Shown one piece after another: positions 47,301 to 58,091 of a DNA stretch of 64,000 nucleotides; the first letter of the stretch is position 1; each line of letters begins with the position of its first letter. Under the pieces are notes generated by a model, which was not told the DNA's origin, did not search any database, and saw only the letters and a program-made list of their open reading frames with translations. Source of the stretch: Aradus depressus (taxonomy: Eukaryota > Arthropoda > Insecta > Hemiptera > Aradidae); assembly GCA_963662175.1 (NCBI GenBank), contig OY759223.1, forward strand, positions 15,168,249 through 15,232,248, given 5' to 3'. A program made the position numbers and the translations under genes.

Positions 47301-49013
47301 ATTTACAAAACAATCTTACGACCAAAATGTACATATGGACTAGAACTATGGGACTCAGCCAACAGTTCCAACAATAAAGGGAGTGTCAGCACTGGCTGGC
47401 TTCTTCCATCAATTGTATTTCTTATGCTCACTTCTACCCATTGTATATTTTGTACGAATTGTAGAATATTAAAAAAAAAAATGCAGTGTAAACTCTATTT
47501 AACGCCACTCGATTTAACGACAAACTCCCTAAAACATCGACATTACTTGAATCTGGTTGGTTTACCTTGTTGTCCATACAATGATACACTCTATGTAGCA
47601 TCACACCCACTCTAAATAACGACAACAATACGTCATTACTAAGCAATAAACAGTACTTTCAAGTTGCCCAAATTGCTGTGTACGTTCTTTTGTTTGTTAT
47701 TTTGTTGCTTTATTGTCTAGCACGTATTACCTCGACTGTCGGCATCATACGTACCGAAGATTCTAAGATATTCGTTCTTTTGTTTGTTGTGATACCATGC
47801 ACGTGTTTACTTCGACTGCTAGACTTTTTGTATAACCAAGTTGATCCCACAGTATCCCAAGATATGAATAAAATACATAAGAAAATACAACTAAAATACT
47901 GGAGCAGCGAAAAACGTCAGACAAAGATAACAGACTATACGCAATAAGCGTTGTTATTTGTATCAATATTAATGTTTGTTCTTTGTAAATTTTATACTTT
48001 ATTAGTAAATACATATTATAAAATGTATTGATATTTCTTCTCTTCATTTAACGACAACTCTCAATAACGCCATAAAATGCGCAGTCCCTTAAGTGTCGCT
48101 ATATAGAGTTTACACTGTAAATAAAATACTTAGATCGGTTCAAGAACTGATCCTTTTTGATTGAAATACCGATAAAAAAAAAAAAGATCGTCGTAGTTCT
48201 CCAGAACGAATTAACTTTTCGCTCCCCCTCCAAAACTAGTCGACTGTTTGCATTAATATTGAACAGTTGACTTACACTGGGGTTTCTAAATTTTGGGTTG
48301 TTATTAGGGTTTTTAAATTGACCCCTCTCCTTTTGCCTATTCCGCTGTGAATTAATAAGTGTCATCCTTACGAGATTTTGAATTCACATATGAAATTTAG
48401 TGTTGATACAATCATTACAATGACAGTTATTAGAGTTTCTGAGTTAAGCCTCCCACCTCCCTTTTGGCCGATCTGGCTGCAAATTGATAAATGTTGTCCT
48501 TATGGGGGTTTTGGTCACACATAAAAAATTTCATGTTGATACATTCGTTTTATCGGGAGTTATCATGTTTACAGACACACAGACAGACAGAGAATTTGGT
48601 TTTTTAAAGGTCGCAAAACATGAAATATCGTTAAAAACTTCGCATCGAATTTTCGACCGATGTTCCTTCGTATATCTGGAGAAATAAAAATCTAGTTTTA
48701 GAATTCATCAAGATCCCATTTGAAATAAGAAAGTTGAGTTCCAGATTCCATAACTTAAAAAGATATGTTGTTGTTGATTTTATATTCCTTGTTTATTAAA
48801 ATTAAGAAGACAATTTTTAATTCATATATTTTTAGAGAAAAACCACTAGTCCCATTAAAATTCGACAGCTATATAAGTATGAAAATAATTTTCCTTTCAT
48901 ATAAATTTGTTTTTTAAACATTAATTTTATTGTTTTAATTCCAGGTTTTCAAAACAGCGTTTTCTTATTACAACTTTCTACTGGCTTCATTTCAAGAGAA
49001 AACCGGAAATTGA
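38384..49013 (+). CDS. Odorant receptor copy D, complete, six exons, 394 aa
   Basis: Join of 38384-38720, 40877-41297, 43471-43570, 43714-43821, 46964-47113 and 48945-49013. Frame is open throughout, same exon lengths and phases as B and C, all introns GT-AG. Begins MAREWPWQREEL. Exon 3 to exon 4 is separated by a short intron (143 bp), unlike the kilobase introns of B and C. Exon 5 has CRSLGISAYRSGW and ends DTCLM, where the others have DTFLM. Exon 6 ends ASFQEKTGN. AATAAA lies at 49120, about 107 bp after the stop. Introns have taken in a Tigger-like element, a 33-bp minisatellite, a full SINE, a Harbinger-like element and a LINE fragment. Expected to be a functional odorant-tuning subunit; ligand unknown. 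Confidence 0.92.
38943..39649 (-). mobile_element. pogo/Tigger-like element, intron 1 of D
   Basis: Inverted ends CAGTAAACTCCCGATTATCC and its near complement. The minus strand at 39163-39462 encodes a 99-residue piece that is acidic in the middle (DNEDEEEM) and ends KKQKQMTDFIVKQ, the usual C-terminus of Tigger/pogo transposases. The DNA-binding and DDE domains are deleted. Confidence 0.75.
40060..40660 (+). repeat. Dispersed repeat R1, intron 1 of D
   Basis: Closest to the copy at 62200-62950, sharing AAAAACAGCTGATGGTCGTG. Confidence 0.7.
41399..41535. repeat. 75-bp tandem duplication, intron 2 of D
   Basis: Two copies of a GT-rich unit starting TGTGTTCTTATTTGTGTC at 41401 and 41476, differing by a few bases. 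Confidence 0.85.
41925..43165 (+). repeat. Dispersed repeat R2 with internal expansion, intron 2 of D
   Basis: Runs from CCGGCCATGTGCTTCCCCAG to the GAGGAAGTAAAA end. It contains two tandem internal modules and the minisatellite at 42154-42712. Class unknown. Confidence 0.6.
42154..42712. repeat. 32-34-bp minisatellite, intron 2 of D
   Basis: About 17 copies of a unit containing TTTATGAGTTGAGCCTCTCC and CCTAATCCCCC; unit length varies with the C run. It grew from the GAGTTAAGCCTCC segment of repeat R2. Not coding. Confidence 0.92.
44055..44395 (+). mobile_element. Full-length SINE family 1, intron 4 of D
   Basis: Forward copy: GCGCCGGTAGCTCAATGG (box A), GGGTTCGAAACCCGGCC (box B), body, and a CTAACC tail. 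The matching intron of B (about 11960) lacks it, so it arrived after the B/D duplication. Confidence 0.88.
44410..44900. repeat. Long fold-back repeat, intron 4 of D
   Basis: The left half reappears inverted in the right half (CTAGGATTATAGG near 44448 against CCTATAATCCTAG-type sequence near 44795). A single arm of the same family is at 29600-29700. Confidence 0.65.
45575..45830 (+). repeat. Dispersed repeat R2, intron 4 of D
   Basis: Contains the TATAGACAGACAGAAATG and GGTCGGAAAACATGAAA motifs of R2. Confidence 0.6.
45841..46652. mobile_element. PIF/Harbinger-like internally deleted element, intron 4 of D
   Basis: Inverted ends GGGGGCTCCACACGCAACGG (about 35 bp, near perfect). The + strand at 46137 starts MARAKQNQEELIALLRE, like a Myb/MADF accessory protein. 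The minus strand from 46596 encodes KRKLWTKDWLQKRKVQTK, typical of Harbinger transposase N-termini. Both frames break early. Confidence 0.65.
46682..46900. repeat. 123-bp tandem duplication before exon 5 of D
   Basis: TCTAGCTCCAGTCCGAACTG starts at 46682 and again at 46805. A single copy of its 3' part is conserved before exon 5 of B (13080-13140), so the duplication is specific to D. Confidence 0.8.
47160..47385 (+). mobile_element. Jockey-type LINE fragment, intron 5 of D
   Basis: Encodes RLKRQELNRRYG, then TIYKTILRPKCTYGLELWDS, the region just downstream of the fragment seen in copy C. It starts within about 50-100 bp of the exon 5 donor. Confidence 0.68.
47484..48117 (+). mobile_element. 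pogo/Tigger-like element, intron 5 of D
   Basis: Inverted ends CAGTGTAAACTCTATTTAACG and near complement. The last codons of a frame ending at 47947 read EKRQTKITDYTQ, the Tigger/pogo C-terminal signature. Internally deleted. Confidence 0.7.
48190..48700 (+). repeat. Dispersed repeat R2, intron 5 of D
   Basis: Shares TTTTGGCCGATCTGGCTGCA and ACACACAGACAGACAGAGAA with the other R2 copies. Confidence 0.6.
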
Positions 49014-49125
49014 AAATCATCTTGAAATACCCAGTAGTAAAATATTAGTAGATGTGAACTATTTTCAAATTATTTGATTTTAATGAATTTTGTGAAATGA
49101 TATCGTTGTTGTATGTAGAAATAAA

Positions 49126-50090
49126 GTAATTTTGATGTTGACATTGTTTTCCTTCATTACAGAATTTTGAGAAAACCACAGGAGAATGTTCAATCAACGA
49201 ACAAATTCATCAGGAAAATAATGAATAATGATCTAAATTAAAAGTTATAATGTCCATGCCGCTTTCTCTTAAGGGTTCATAGATCAAAGGCCAAAATAAA
49301 ACTCACATTTTCTGTCATTTGTCTGTTTGTCAGTATCATATACGAGTATATTACCGTAGAATATGTACTTCTTGCTGGCCGACACACAGTGCGTTGTCCA
49401 TCTGAGAAAAATGGAAAAATCATTTGTGTCACGGGATTATTTCAGTTTGGCATGTTGGTTGTAATTTTTGTCCAACGTTTTTTAAAGATGAATATATGTT
49501 AGTTATTATGACTCATGCCCGGTCTTTAACTATGAGGTCATATTGCCTAGAAGCAAAGAGCTCTTTCGTCATCTTTCCATCTGCCGATCCAGCTGAAAAT
49601 TAATGTGTCGTCCTTATGAGGTTTTGAATTTACGTATAAAATTTTGTGTCGACAGATTCCTTCAATCGGCAGTTATTAGAGTTTTAGTTTTAACACTCCC
49701 TTACACTATTTTTGATTTGACTGAAAAACAATAGGAGTCGTCCTTGGAGGGTTCTGGATACGGACATTAAAGTTCGTGATGATACATCCATTCTATCGGC
49801 AGTTATCGTGTTCACACACAGACAGATTTTGTTTTTTTAATTTTTTTTAATCAGGGGCTTAAAATACATGAAATTCCATTTTAATGAAATTTTTGAACGA
49901 TTACATAACTTCCCCTATACTTCGCATAGTTGGGAAAGTAAAAATTAAAAACAATGCTACTGCTTAAGAGTAAGTTTTAAAAAACTCTTAAAGAAATAGA
50001 AAAAAAAATACAAACAACTGAAATGAATAGAAAATAAATCAATAAACATTCAAAAATGACTTCAAAGTTGAGAAAGGAGTTTTAAGGAAA
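49126..50090. other. 3' flank of D: SINE fragment and repeat R2
   Basis: A reverse SINE family 1 tail fragment lies at 49503-49576, followed by R2 at 49570-49945 (CTTATGAGGTTTTGAATTTACG, CACACACAGACAG). Nothing else was recognised. Confidence 0.6.
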
Positions 50091-50099
50091 GAATTAAAG

Positions 50100-50700
50100 A
50101 ACACACGGCCGAATTAAAGAACCGAGGAAACCGTTCTACATAATTGACAATAGCCACACTTTCGACCCATCTACAGGCATCAAATATCTCCATTATTGCC
50201 CAAAAAGCAGGCTACTTAATAGCTTAGAACAATTAGAAATAAATAAAGCTAACAAAAGGAACATTTGTATGAATGACCAAATTTATTTCAACTATTCCCC
50301 TTTGTTAACACCCTAAACCAGTTCTGTTTCCACATATATGTTTGTATTATCTGTTATTAATATTTGGTTCCACATATATGTTTCAAGTTATCTAAATCTT
50401 AACATTGTTATTAATTTTATTTCTATTTTTTATTATTTACTTGTATTTGTACTTATTTATTTGTTATTTTTCCCGTATTAGTCTAGTGACATTGTTTTAT
50501 GTAAATTTAGAACTAGGTTTTGTTAAGAAATATTTCATGAGTTAGCTAACGGTACAGCCGGGGGACTCCCAAGTTCTAATAGCCCCCTTTGACCTGAGAT
50601 GTATTTGAAGGGTCGCTCTTTGCAAACTGACTTAGTTCATAACTAGACCTGACGATGGTATAAAGCCGAAACCGGTAGTTATATATGTATATATATCTTT
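50100..50700 (+). mobile_element. Penelope-like element 3' part (GIY-YIG end and tail)
   Basis: Up to a TAA at about 50320 the frame reads SHTFDPSTGIKYLHYC and LLNSLEQLEINKA, then NDQIYF and SPLLTP. This is the pattern of the C-terminal GIY-YIG endonuclease region of Penelope-like elements. About 330 bp further, 50649-50672 has a CTGACGA / stem / GAAAC hammerhead-like motif, as known from the ends of such elements. No reverse transcriptase core is present. Confidence 0.55.
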
Positions 50701-50828
50701 AGTGGAATAGACAATATTTCAAAAATAAGTTTGTTTTATTTATTTATTCAAAAATGAAACAGAGATAATAATTTAAAATCGTGAACGGATATTTTTGTGA
50801 TTCCCTCTCTGAGTTTTCACTATTTTCT

Positions 50829-51860
50829 TTACCAAAACGTTTTGATTTTGTCACACCTAAGTGTAAGTAAAAAGTTTTTACTGAAATTTATTATGTAGTC
50901 CAGTAGGAGCTCAACATTTAGGTCTTCATGGATTTGGAGGATGGAGGTGTCCCTCGAGTAGCTACCAACCAATCTAAGGCATTTGTTTTGGGCCACTTGA
51001 AGAGTGGAGACTCTCAAGTTGGTATTGCTAGCAAGACCGGCCCACACTAGGCATGCATACGTTATCATTGGCCGCAACAGAAGCTTGTATGTGAGGAGTC
51101 TATTGGTTAGATTAAGGGTTGCCTTTCTGTGAAGTAACGAGAATAAGGAGAACACAAGTCCGCTCACAGTATTTGCTCAGTCGTCTGTCTAGATCAGGAG
51201 TGGCCAACCGCGACCCGCCTTAAATAATTTTACGGCCCGCGATTTCACAAAATATGTTTTTTTTTGTGCAATATTTTGTTTTTATTGTAGTGTTTTGAAA
51301 CAAATAAATCCCAAAACTGTTTTCGTTTTATCAGGTTATTTCTGTTTTTACACATACTTAGATCAACTTACACCTGCGAATCGTTTTTTTTCGAAAATGA
51401 AATTTACCAAACATAAATCACGCACGAACATAACGGACGATAACCTGCAACATCAATTACGATGTGCAAATACACGCATTGAGATCGACTTCCAAAAGCT
51501 ATGTGAAAGAGTTGAGAAACAAATATCTCACTAATTAAATAAATTAAATATTATTCGATCATTTCATTATTATCATTATTATATTATGTTTATATGTATG
51601 AATAATAATAAAAATAATAATGATAATTCATCCTGTTTTAAATTTTCACTCCAAAAAATTTTTGTAGTGGGTCCAAATCTAATTTGGGGTTATATAATTT
51701 TATATGCGGCCCGCGGGATTTTAATGCATTTTCAAAGTGGCCCGCAAGATCATTTGGGTTGGCCACCCCTGGTCTAGAAGAGCACCAAGGTATTTTACTG
51801 TATCGGTCCAGTCCAAATTTTCTACTGAAAACGTATTATTAATATTTATTTCAAACAACG
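50829..51860 (-). mobile_element. LINE reverse transcriptase fragment, split by a hAT-like insertion
   Basis: Minus strand: at 51780-51850 it encodes WTDTVKYLGALLD, then is interrupted at 51772 and resumes below 51187, running down to 50829 with LTNRLLTYKLLLRP, ITYACLVWAG and LQVAQNKCLRL. These are the thumb-region motifs of jockey-like LINEs. Both ends are truncated and there is at least one frame change. Confidence 0.72.
51195..51771 (+). mobile_element. hAT-like element nested in the LINE fragment
   Basis: Ends CAGGAGTGGCCAAC and GTTGGCCACCCCTG are inverted copies; the target duplication is GTCTAGAT/GTCTAGAA (7 of 8). A frame at 51370-51534 ends FFSKMKFTKHKSRTNITDD and then CERVEKQISH, the C-terminal dimerisation tail of hAT transposases. 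Internally deleted. Confidence 0.8.
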
Positions 51861-51939
51861 TTTTTCATTCAAAATTAAACTATCTCTGGTCATGAGTAAT
51901 ACGAGTCGACATTACCTACATTGTTCAGTCAAGGTTCTG

Positions 51940-52095
51940 TCATGTGAAGAGAAAACTCAGTATTTGGCCAATGTTTCGACATTGACACACAACACCTTCA
52001 CCACACACATACAGACGAGTCATTTTAAGGCCCTGAAGAAGGAAATAAATAGTTTCCGAAACATTGGCCAAATACTGAGTTTTCTCTTCATATGA
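51940..52095. repeat. 39-bp inverted repeat with hammerhead-like core
   Basis: Arms 51940-51978 and 52057-52095 match at 38 of 39 positions. Between them, 52033-52062 reads CTGAAGA, a GGAAA/TTTCC stem, then GAAAC. Probably the terminal part of a Penelope-like element. Confidence 0.6.
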
Positions 52096-52334
52096 TGATA
52101 CGATATTTTTGTACTCATATTAAAATAGCGAGGTGAATGAAATGTAATAATAACTTTGATTATAATAGAAACGGTGTCCCGTAAATATAAATTAATAAAG
52201 TGAATTGATGGAAATTAATTTTCTGTGTAAAAACTTTGTTTATCTGAAAATTCATATTTCTTAGTTTCGAACGGGATAGGATATAGCCAAATATTTCGAG
52301 CATGTTGTCTATTTACACCAAAAATAAACTTGCC

Positions 52335-52510
52335 TAGCCGGTAGCTCAGGTATCGGGCCTGCCTACTGACCTCTCAAGATTGCGGGTTTCAAATCCGGCC
52401 GAAGCCATTCTGTTTTTTTTTATCTGGGAGGTATGAGCACGCCGTCCTTCGGTATGTTGAGTAATGGTTTTGAGCCTATACGAGCATATGACAGAACTCT
52501 GACTTCCAAT
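52335..52510 (+). repeat. SINE family 1, 5' half, diverged
   Basis: tRNA-like head (AGCCGGTAGCTCAGG, GCGGGTTTCAAATCCGGCC) plus part of the body. Confidence 0.65.
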
Positions 52511-52594
52511 GTAGATAATGTCAACTCTATCATTCATGACCAGAGATTATTTAATTTTGATGAAAAAACTTTTTCTTCAACTTTATTTATTTAT

Positions 52595-52745
52595 TTTTAC
52601 TTCCCAAGATATGCGAAGTATAGGGGAAGTTACGTAATCAATCAAAAATTCTATAAGAAGTTTTCAACGAAATTTTCAACCCCTAGATTCCGAATATAAA
52701 AAAAAAAAATCGGTGTATCTGTGAGCACGATAACTTTCGACAAAA
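52595..52745 (-). repeat. Dispersed repeat R2, end fragment
   Basis: Reverse copy of the R2 3' end (GCGAAGTATAGGGGAAGTTACG). Confidence 0.55.
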
Positions 52746-52752
52746 TAAATAT

Positions 52753-52971
52753 ATTGACAATAAAATTGACTGTCCTGATCTACTTTCACTTGTAAATTTC
52801 AATATTCCCTCACGTACTTGTCGTTCAGTTCTCCCCTTCTCATCTAATTTTCATTATACTGATTATGGGTTCTATTCCCCCATAGATCGATTTCAAAGGC
52901 TTGCTAATAGTATTTCTGATAAATTTGACTTTTTCATAGACAATATTAATACTATCAAATCAATTGTTTAG
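52753..52971 (+). mobile_element. LINE protein C-terminal fragment
   Basis: A 72-codon frame ending in TAG reads LLSLVNFNIPSRTCRS, TDYGFYSPIDRFQRLAN and FDFFIDNI. This is the conserved tail of many insect non-LTR reverse transcriptase proteins. The body is missing upstream. Confidence 0.55.
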
Positions 52972-53514
52972 AAATGGCGATATAAAGCATTATAGTACTT
53001 TTTAAATTACACAATAGTTGTCTTAAACTCATATATTTATGTTGTTTTGTTTTTTACGTTCTTGATTTATTATTATTTCTAGCTATTACTTACCAGTTTT
53101 TCTTTTATTGTTTCCATAATTATTAATATATTGTTAATTTTATAACCAAATTGTAGTAATATTTAAGTGTTCGTTAATTAAAGTAAATTTTAAATTATTG
53201 TTATATTTGTACAAATCAAAATAATTTATTTTACTTTTTGTTTTATTTATGACGTATTTTATGAGGTTATTTGTAAACCATTTTATTTTGTTTTATTTTA
53301 TTTTATATATATATTTTTTTTTCTCTTGTGTAATAATAGGCTTTGCTCCTAAAATTCAGATTTGCGGACTTAAGCCGTTTTGCTCAAACATCCGAGAAAT
53401 GTTTATCTATCTATCTAGTAATACTGAGCTGCCCCTATCCAAGTCCCCTGTATTGTATCCAATGACTGGAGGAGCAATCATAGATCTGAATATTTCTTGA
53501 AAGTTTCAACTCAA
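52972..53514. other. AT-rich spacer before copy E
   Basis: Probably the 3' UTR of the LINE, then unclassified AT-rich sequence. Confidence 0.35.
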
Positions 53515-53940
53515 ATCGTAGCTTTTACCATTGCTATTAATAAATCTGGTCCATTTTCTTGTATGGAACAAGGATGATGCCATGTCAGATATTAAATTTT
53601 CAAACAAAAACAACATTTATCATCAAAAATACAGATGTGACAACCAAGACTTCAGTAAATGAAACGTTTAATTCATTTGATTTATTAATTGAAAGCAAAA
53701 CTTTTTCTAATTACATTAAATTGTAGTTTGAAAAGAGTAGGTAATTAAAACTACACATGTGTAATTATGTGTTATTATCTACGTTATTTTCAATTTTCTA
53801 AGTTTCTCTTTCCCTTCCTAATACAAATTACATAACAACCAAACTAAAAATCAAAAGAAACAAACAGAAGACAACAATTAAGTTCTGTCCAGTTCAGATC
53901 CAATTCAGTTGAGATAGGCCATTTCAAAAGGTAAAGGTAG
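53515..53940 (+). promoter_or_regulatory. Conserved upstream block of copy E
   Basis: Aligns with the blocks upstream of B and D and ends with AAAAG|GTAAAG at 53931. Its survival upstream of a pseudogene means conservation alone cannot prove function, but the position relative to exon 1 (2.1 kb) and the 19-nt leader (56052-56070) are kept. Confidence 0.38.
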
Positions 53941-55290
53941 GAATTATTCTCAAACATATTTTTTAAATATCATAATGCAGTTAAAATGATTGAATTCACC
54001 TCAACTTCAATACAGTTTCATTTTTGATTTGTTTGATGATATTTTTTTCATTAGTTTTAAGTAAATTAAAGTTCGTGAATGAAAGTAAAATTTTCACATT
54101 GAAATGTACTCAATGCTCCATGGAGGTAGGAACCGAGTGGAGGGATTCTCCATGTTTTAAAAAAAATGTTAAGGTTTGTCCAATATGACTGACCCTTCCT
54201 CATCCTTAGATAAAGAAATCTCACGATCTACTTAAAAGGTTCCTAATTCTTTTGTCATTATTCTCAGTGATAAAAAAATATGGTTTACTGTATTTCTTAT
54301 GGTTGTAATAATAAACACGAATAAAAATTCCAGGATTTATTTTCACACGAAACTTTTAGGGTTATTAAAATGCAGCTTGGTTCGAATGTGAGACAGAAAT
54401 TCAAATGAAATTTGCCCGAATATTTAAATAAATATAGTACTGTTTAATGGTTTTCGTTTGTATATCTTAAGAGACAAAAAAGTTGTAAATTTTGTATCAT
54501 AGTAGTGTAAATTTTGTATCATAGTATAACATTTTACGAGTTTCAAAATAAACACTTAATCCAATTGATAAATTTATTTGCTTAAGATATTTTGAAGTAA
54601 TTTTTCGACACACAAAAGAGGCAATAACTTCGAGAATATTTAACTAAAAGTTCTAAGATTTATGATTTTTACTGTAAAGTGTTTATAATGTATATTGTAA
54701 TTGTCAATTGTAAAAATATAGTATTATTCTATTTTGTATTTCCTCTGTACTTTGTATTTGATCCACTTTTCTTTGAAGACTTGAAATTGATTTGGCCAAG
54801 TAATAGTGTAGGGATTATGGGACATGTCCAAAGTCCAGGAACAAAAGTGATGCCACAGAAAATTTCCAAACCATCTCCCGCAAATTGCTTCAAAATTACT
54901 AGACAAGTAGAAGTTCACACCGGAGTTGAGGATACAAAATTTCGTCGAAATCTATCCATCCATTAATTATAAAAAACGACAACGTACATACAAGTAGCAG
55001 CCTTACCATAATTACTATTAATATATTAGTATTAAAAAAAAATGTCCGTTTTCAGCTTCAAATGTAATTTATTTTCAAACCCAATACCTTTTTTTTATAT
55101 AGCATTCAAAATATACATTTTTAGTGTTCGTGCCAAAATTAGCTAAACGGAAACACTTATGGAATCATTTCGGTGTCCGTCCGTCCGTCTGTCATAAACG
55201 ATTTTCTCTGAAACTATTCGAAGTAAAAATTTGAAATTTAGCACATTATTATTTAATTTTCAATATATACGTCATTATGTTGGATAGTTG
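53941..55290. other. Upstream region of copy E: unclassified repeats
   Basis: 54780-54965 carries AAATTTCGTCGAAATCTATC and 55150-55190 has GTCCGTCCGTCCGTCTGTC, motifs common in dispersed insect repeats. No gene was recognised. Confidence 0.4.
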
Positions 55291-55299
55291 ATCGATCTC

Positions 55300-55640
55300 T
55301 TAAGGTTTTGATTCGAATAACTCCTTTACTTCATTTTCAAACTCCATGTTATTGTAGGTTTTCCATTGCAGGAAGTGCACCATTGACCGAAATCTGCTCC
55401 CTCCATTTCTGAGATTTAGCTTGGGAGGTGTGAGGATGAGCGTTATCCTGTTGAAACAAAATGTAGTTCCTATTGACCAAACCGGGGTTGTACTGGGATA
55501 GAGTCTCATACTTTCGCTGTAATTGTTCAGAACAGAGCTGGGAATTCACAGAAAGCTCTGCTGGGACAAACGCATAATGAAGGATATCTCCAAAACTGCA
55601 AAAGAAACCGAGAGCAGTTTGTCCACAGCTTCTACCCACT
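55300..55640 (-). mobile_element. Mariner transposase fragment upstream of E
   Basis: The minus strand encodes SVNSQLCSEQLQRKYETL, GLVNRNYILFQQDNAHPHTS and, in a shifted frame with a gap, NEVKELFESKP. These are the mariner catalytic-core motif with the second Asp (QQDNAHPHT) and the protein end. The middle and N-terminus are lost. Confidence 0.75.
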
Positions 55641-56519
55641 TTTCGTTGATGGTTACAATCCGTTTGAATTTTTCAAGAGGCAAGTTTTCAGGCGGTGTTC
55701 GAAGTCAGTTCAAGGTGCTAGACCATTTCACTTTCGCGCCAAATATGACATAAGAATGAGCTATCACTGTGCGATAGCAACTATCAAGTTATCTATACGA
55801 TAGCAGTTTATGTGATAGTTGCTGTCATGACAGTATCACATAAACTATCGCCGTGAAAACGAGGCTTTAGTAATACTTGTCTTCGCTAGGCGGGGTTAGT
55901 TCCATTTGACCCCACTAGGCTACACAACTCCCTTCTTGGCCACCTCCTGTCATCAAGTGTAATGCCAAATTCCCGATTGTATACATGCAAAAAACATTTT
56001 AACAAACTATACTAGTGTTGTAGTATTAATTAACAATGATAAACATTTTAGGTAAACCAATTCAGAAAAGATGATTATAGACTGGTCATGGAAAAGAGAA
56101 AAACTATCCGAAATTTGGAATTGGCCACACATCTTTTGGGTAACTGTTTTCAAACTTTGGATTGAAGACAATCAGACACCAACACAAAGACGGATAAAAC
56201 TTGTTATAAGAGCCTTTGTCGTAGTCTATGCGATATTACACGTCATCTCCATGGCTATTGCAGCTGTTATCAAAATTTCTAATTAAGGTGTAGTACAGAA
56301 TCCGATTTCTGTTTACCATGTTGCGGCTGGTATCATATGTTCCTTTAAACTGGTAGAGTTAGCTCGGAATGAGAAAGGCTTCAAACAGTCCATGGTTCTT
56401 CTTAATGGTATGTTTTTATTTCACTTTACTTTTCTGCAGTATAGAGTTGTTCCATGCCAAATCTACTGTGATGTAAACAATTACACACATTATAATTATT
56501 AATATATTACAAAATCAAT

Positions 56520-56830
56520 TATTATTATTTGTATAGAAAAACAGCTGTTAGGAGTGAAGTAATAAAATTAATTAGTGAATAAATATACATATATGGGCTA
56601 GTCGCATTTTGTTTAAAAACGAAAGGTGAACAACCAATGAATGGAGAATAAATGCCGACGAACAGATGTTTAAAATAGAGAGAGACAGTCTAAGATAACA
56701 GTTCAAGTGTTAACAGTCAAAGGAGAGTGGTTTAGAGTGAACACAGTGAAAGTACGTAGATGCGCCAAGGTACTTTTTATTTATTGATTATAATACATAA
56801 AAAAGTACCTTGGCACATCTAATTAGTTTT
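56520..56830 (-). repeat. Dispersed repeat R1, partial reverse copy, intron 1 of E
   Basis: Begins with AACAGCTGTTAGGAGTGAAG, matching the 3' end of R1. The 3' part of the segment differs. Confidence 0.5.
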
Positions 56831-56884
56831 AAAAATTAGTTCGTAAGATTTTTCTTGTAAATAATATGATTTTATCATTTTCCA

Positions 56885-58091
56885 CTCTTAGTATCTTTCA
56901 AATCGAACTTTCATTTTATGGAAATAACATTTTCTGTCGAAAATAATCGCATTAAGTAGCCCTCTATATTAGAAATTGAATTAGTTTTGTGTTCACAAGT
57001 GGCAAGCCTTCATTCAAAATATTCAAATATTTCTAGGAAAACAATCTGTTTCCTATCAAAGTTCATTAACATGGGTAGAAAAGTTACGCAACTTTTTTCA
57101 AAATATATATGAAAATTTCGATAATTTTTTTTTTTTTTTAATAAAAGTTTTACAATAAGTTTCTTCAAAACGTATCCCCTTCATTAGGGAAAATTCTTAA
57201 TTACTTGAACTGTCGTTATGTATAAACTAATGATATATCGATAGTACTATCAACTATCCCTCATCCCTAGTTGATAGATACTTTTAATTTAAAACAAAAA
57301 CAAATGTGTGCAGTTAGTACACACGTTTGAAGTGTAACTTCCGTAACTAACTCTTCTAGTTTTGAGTTTCTTTTTATGCTAATAGACTATATTTTTATTT
57401 TAAGTATTGTTATTAACATTGGTACAGGGTAGGAAATAATTTAATTCAAGACATTTTTTTAATCATATAATTAGGTGTAATGACCAAGAAGTCGAACACC
57501 TTAAAACATCAAACAACAAATATAATAGGTATGTTGGTAACGATTTATATTTATAGTTACGGTTATATTAATTTATAGATATTGCCTTAAAGATTCAAAA
57601 TTAAGTTTTTTGTACATTTGACTCATGATGGAAAATAATTTTCGTAACGCATGATACGATGGGCTTATGATAACTAAAGTAAGAAATATAAGACAGCGTT
57701 GCATGTTATCTAAATATCTTGTAGATACAGAGTCTATGGTTGTACCGTAATTGGTCGTTGACTGTTGTTTTTGTGTATTACCTATCTAAAAGTAAATGCG
57801 ATTATTGTAAAATCGTATAATTGTTGTAGAAATACACGTGTTGTATTAAAGCATCAAAAGTGAAAGGTGCACACAAGTATGCGCAGTCTACTCAGTGGGC
57901 GTCAAGAATGTTACAATTTTTCGTTTGCGTTTTGGAGGGGGAAAACGCTGCATCTATCTCAAAACGTCCCGCTATAATTAAGTAACGAAGTTACACTTCA
58001 ATAACCCAATATTTTGCATTGTTTCCCTCGAACAACTTTACACAAACAGAACAATTTCACTATATATTGACAAATTTTGTTAATGTTTCAG
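56885..58091. other. Intron 1 of E, remaining part
   Basis: 56885-56965 aligns with intron 1 of B near 7545 (GGAAATAACATTTTCTGTCG), showing a shared ancestral intron. TATCGATAG and CCTCATCCCTAG near 57235-57270 suggest an old hAT end. The rest was not classified. Confidence 0.4.

Noticed and set aside
47175..47615. 146-residue open frame as a host gene
   Set aside because: Its middle is LINE reverse transcriptase and its end runs into a Tigger-like terminal repeat.
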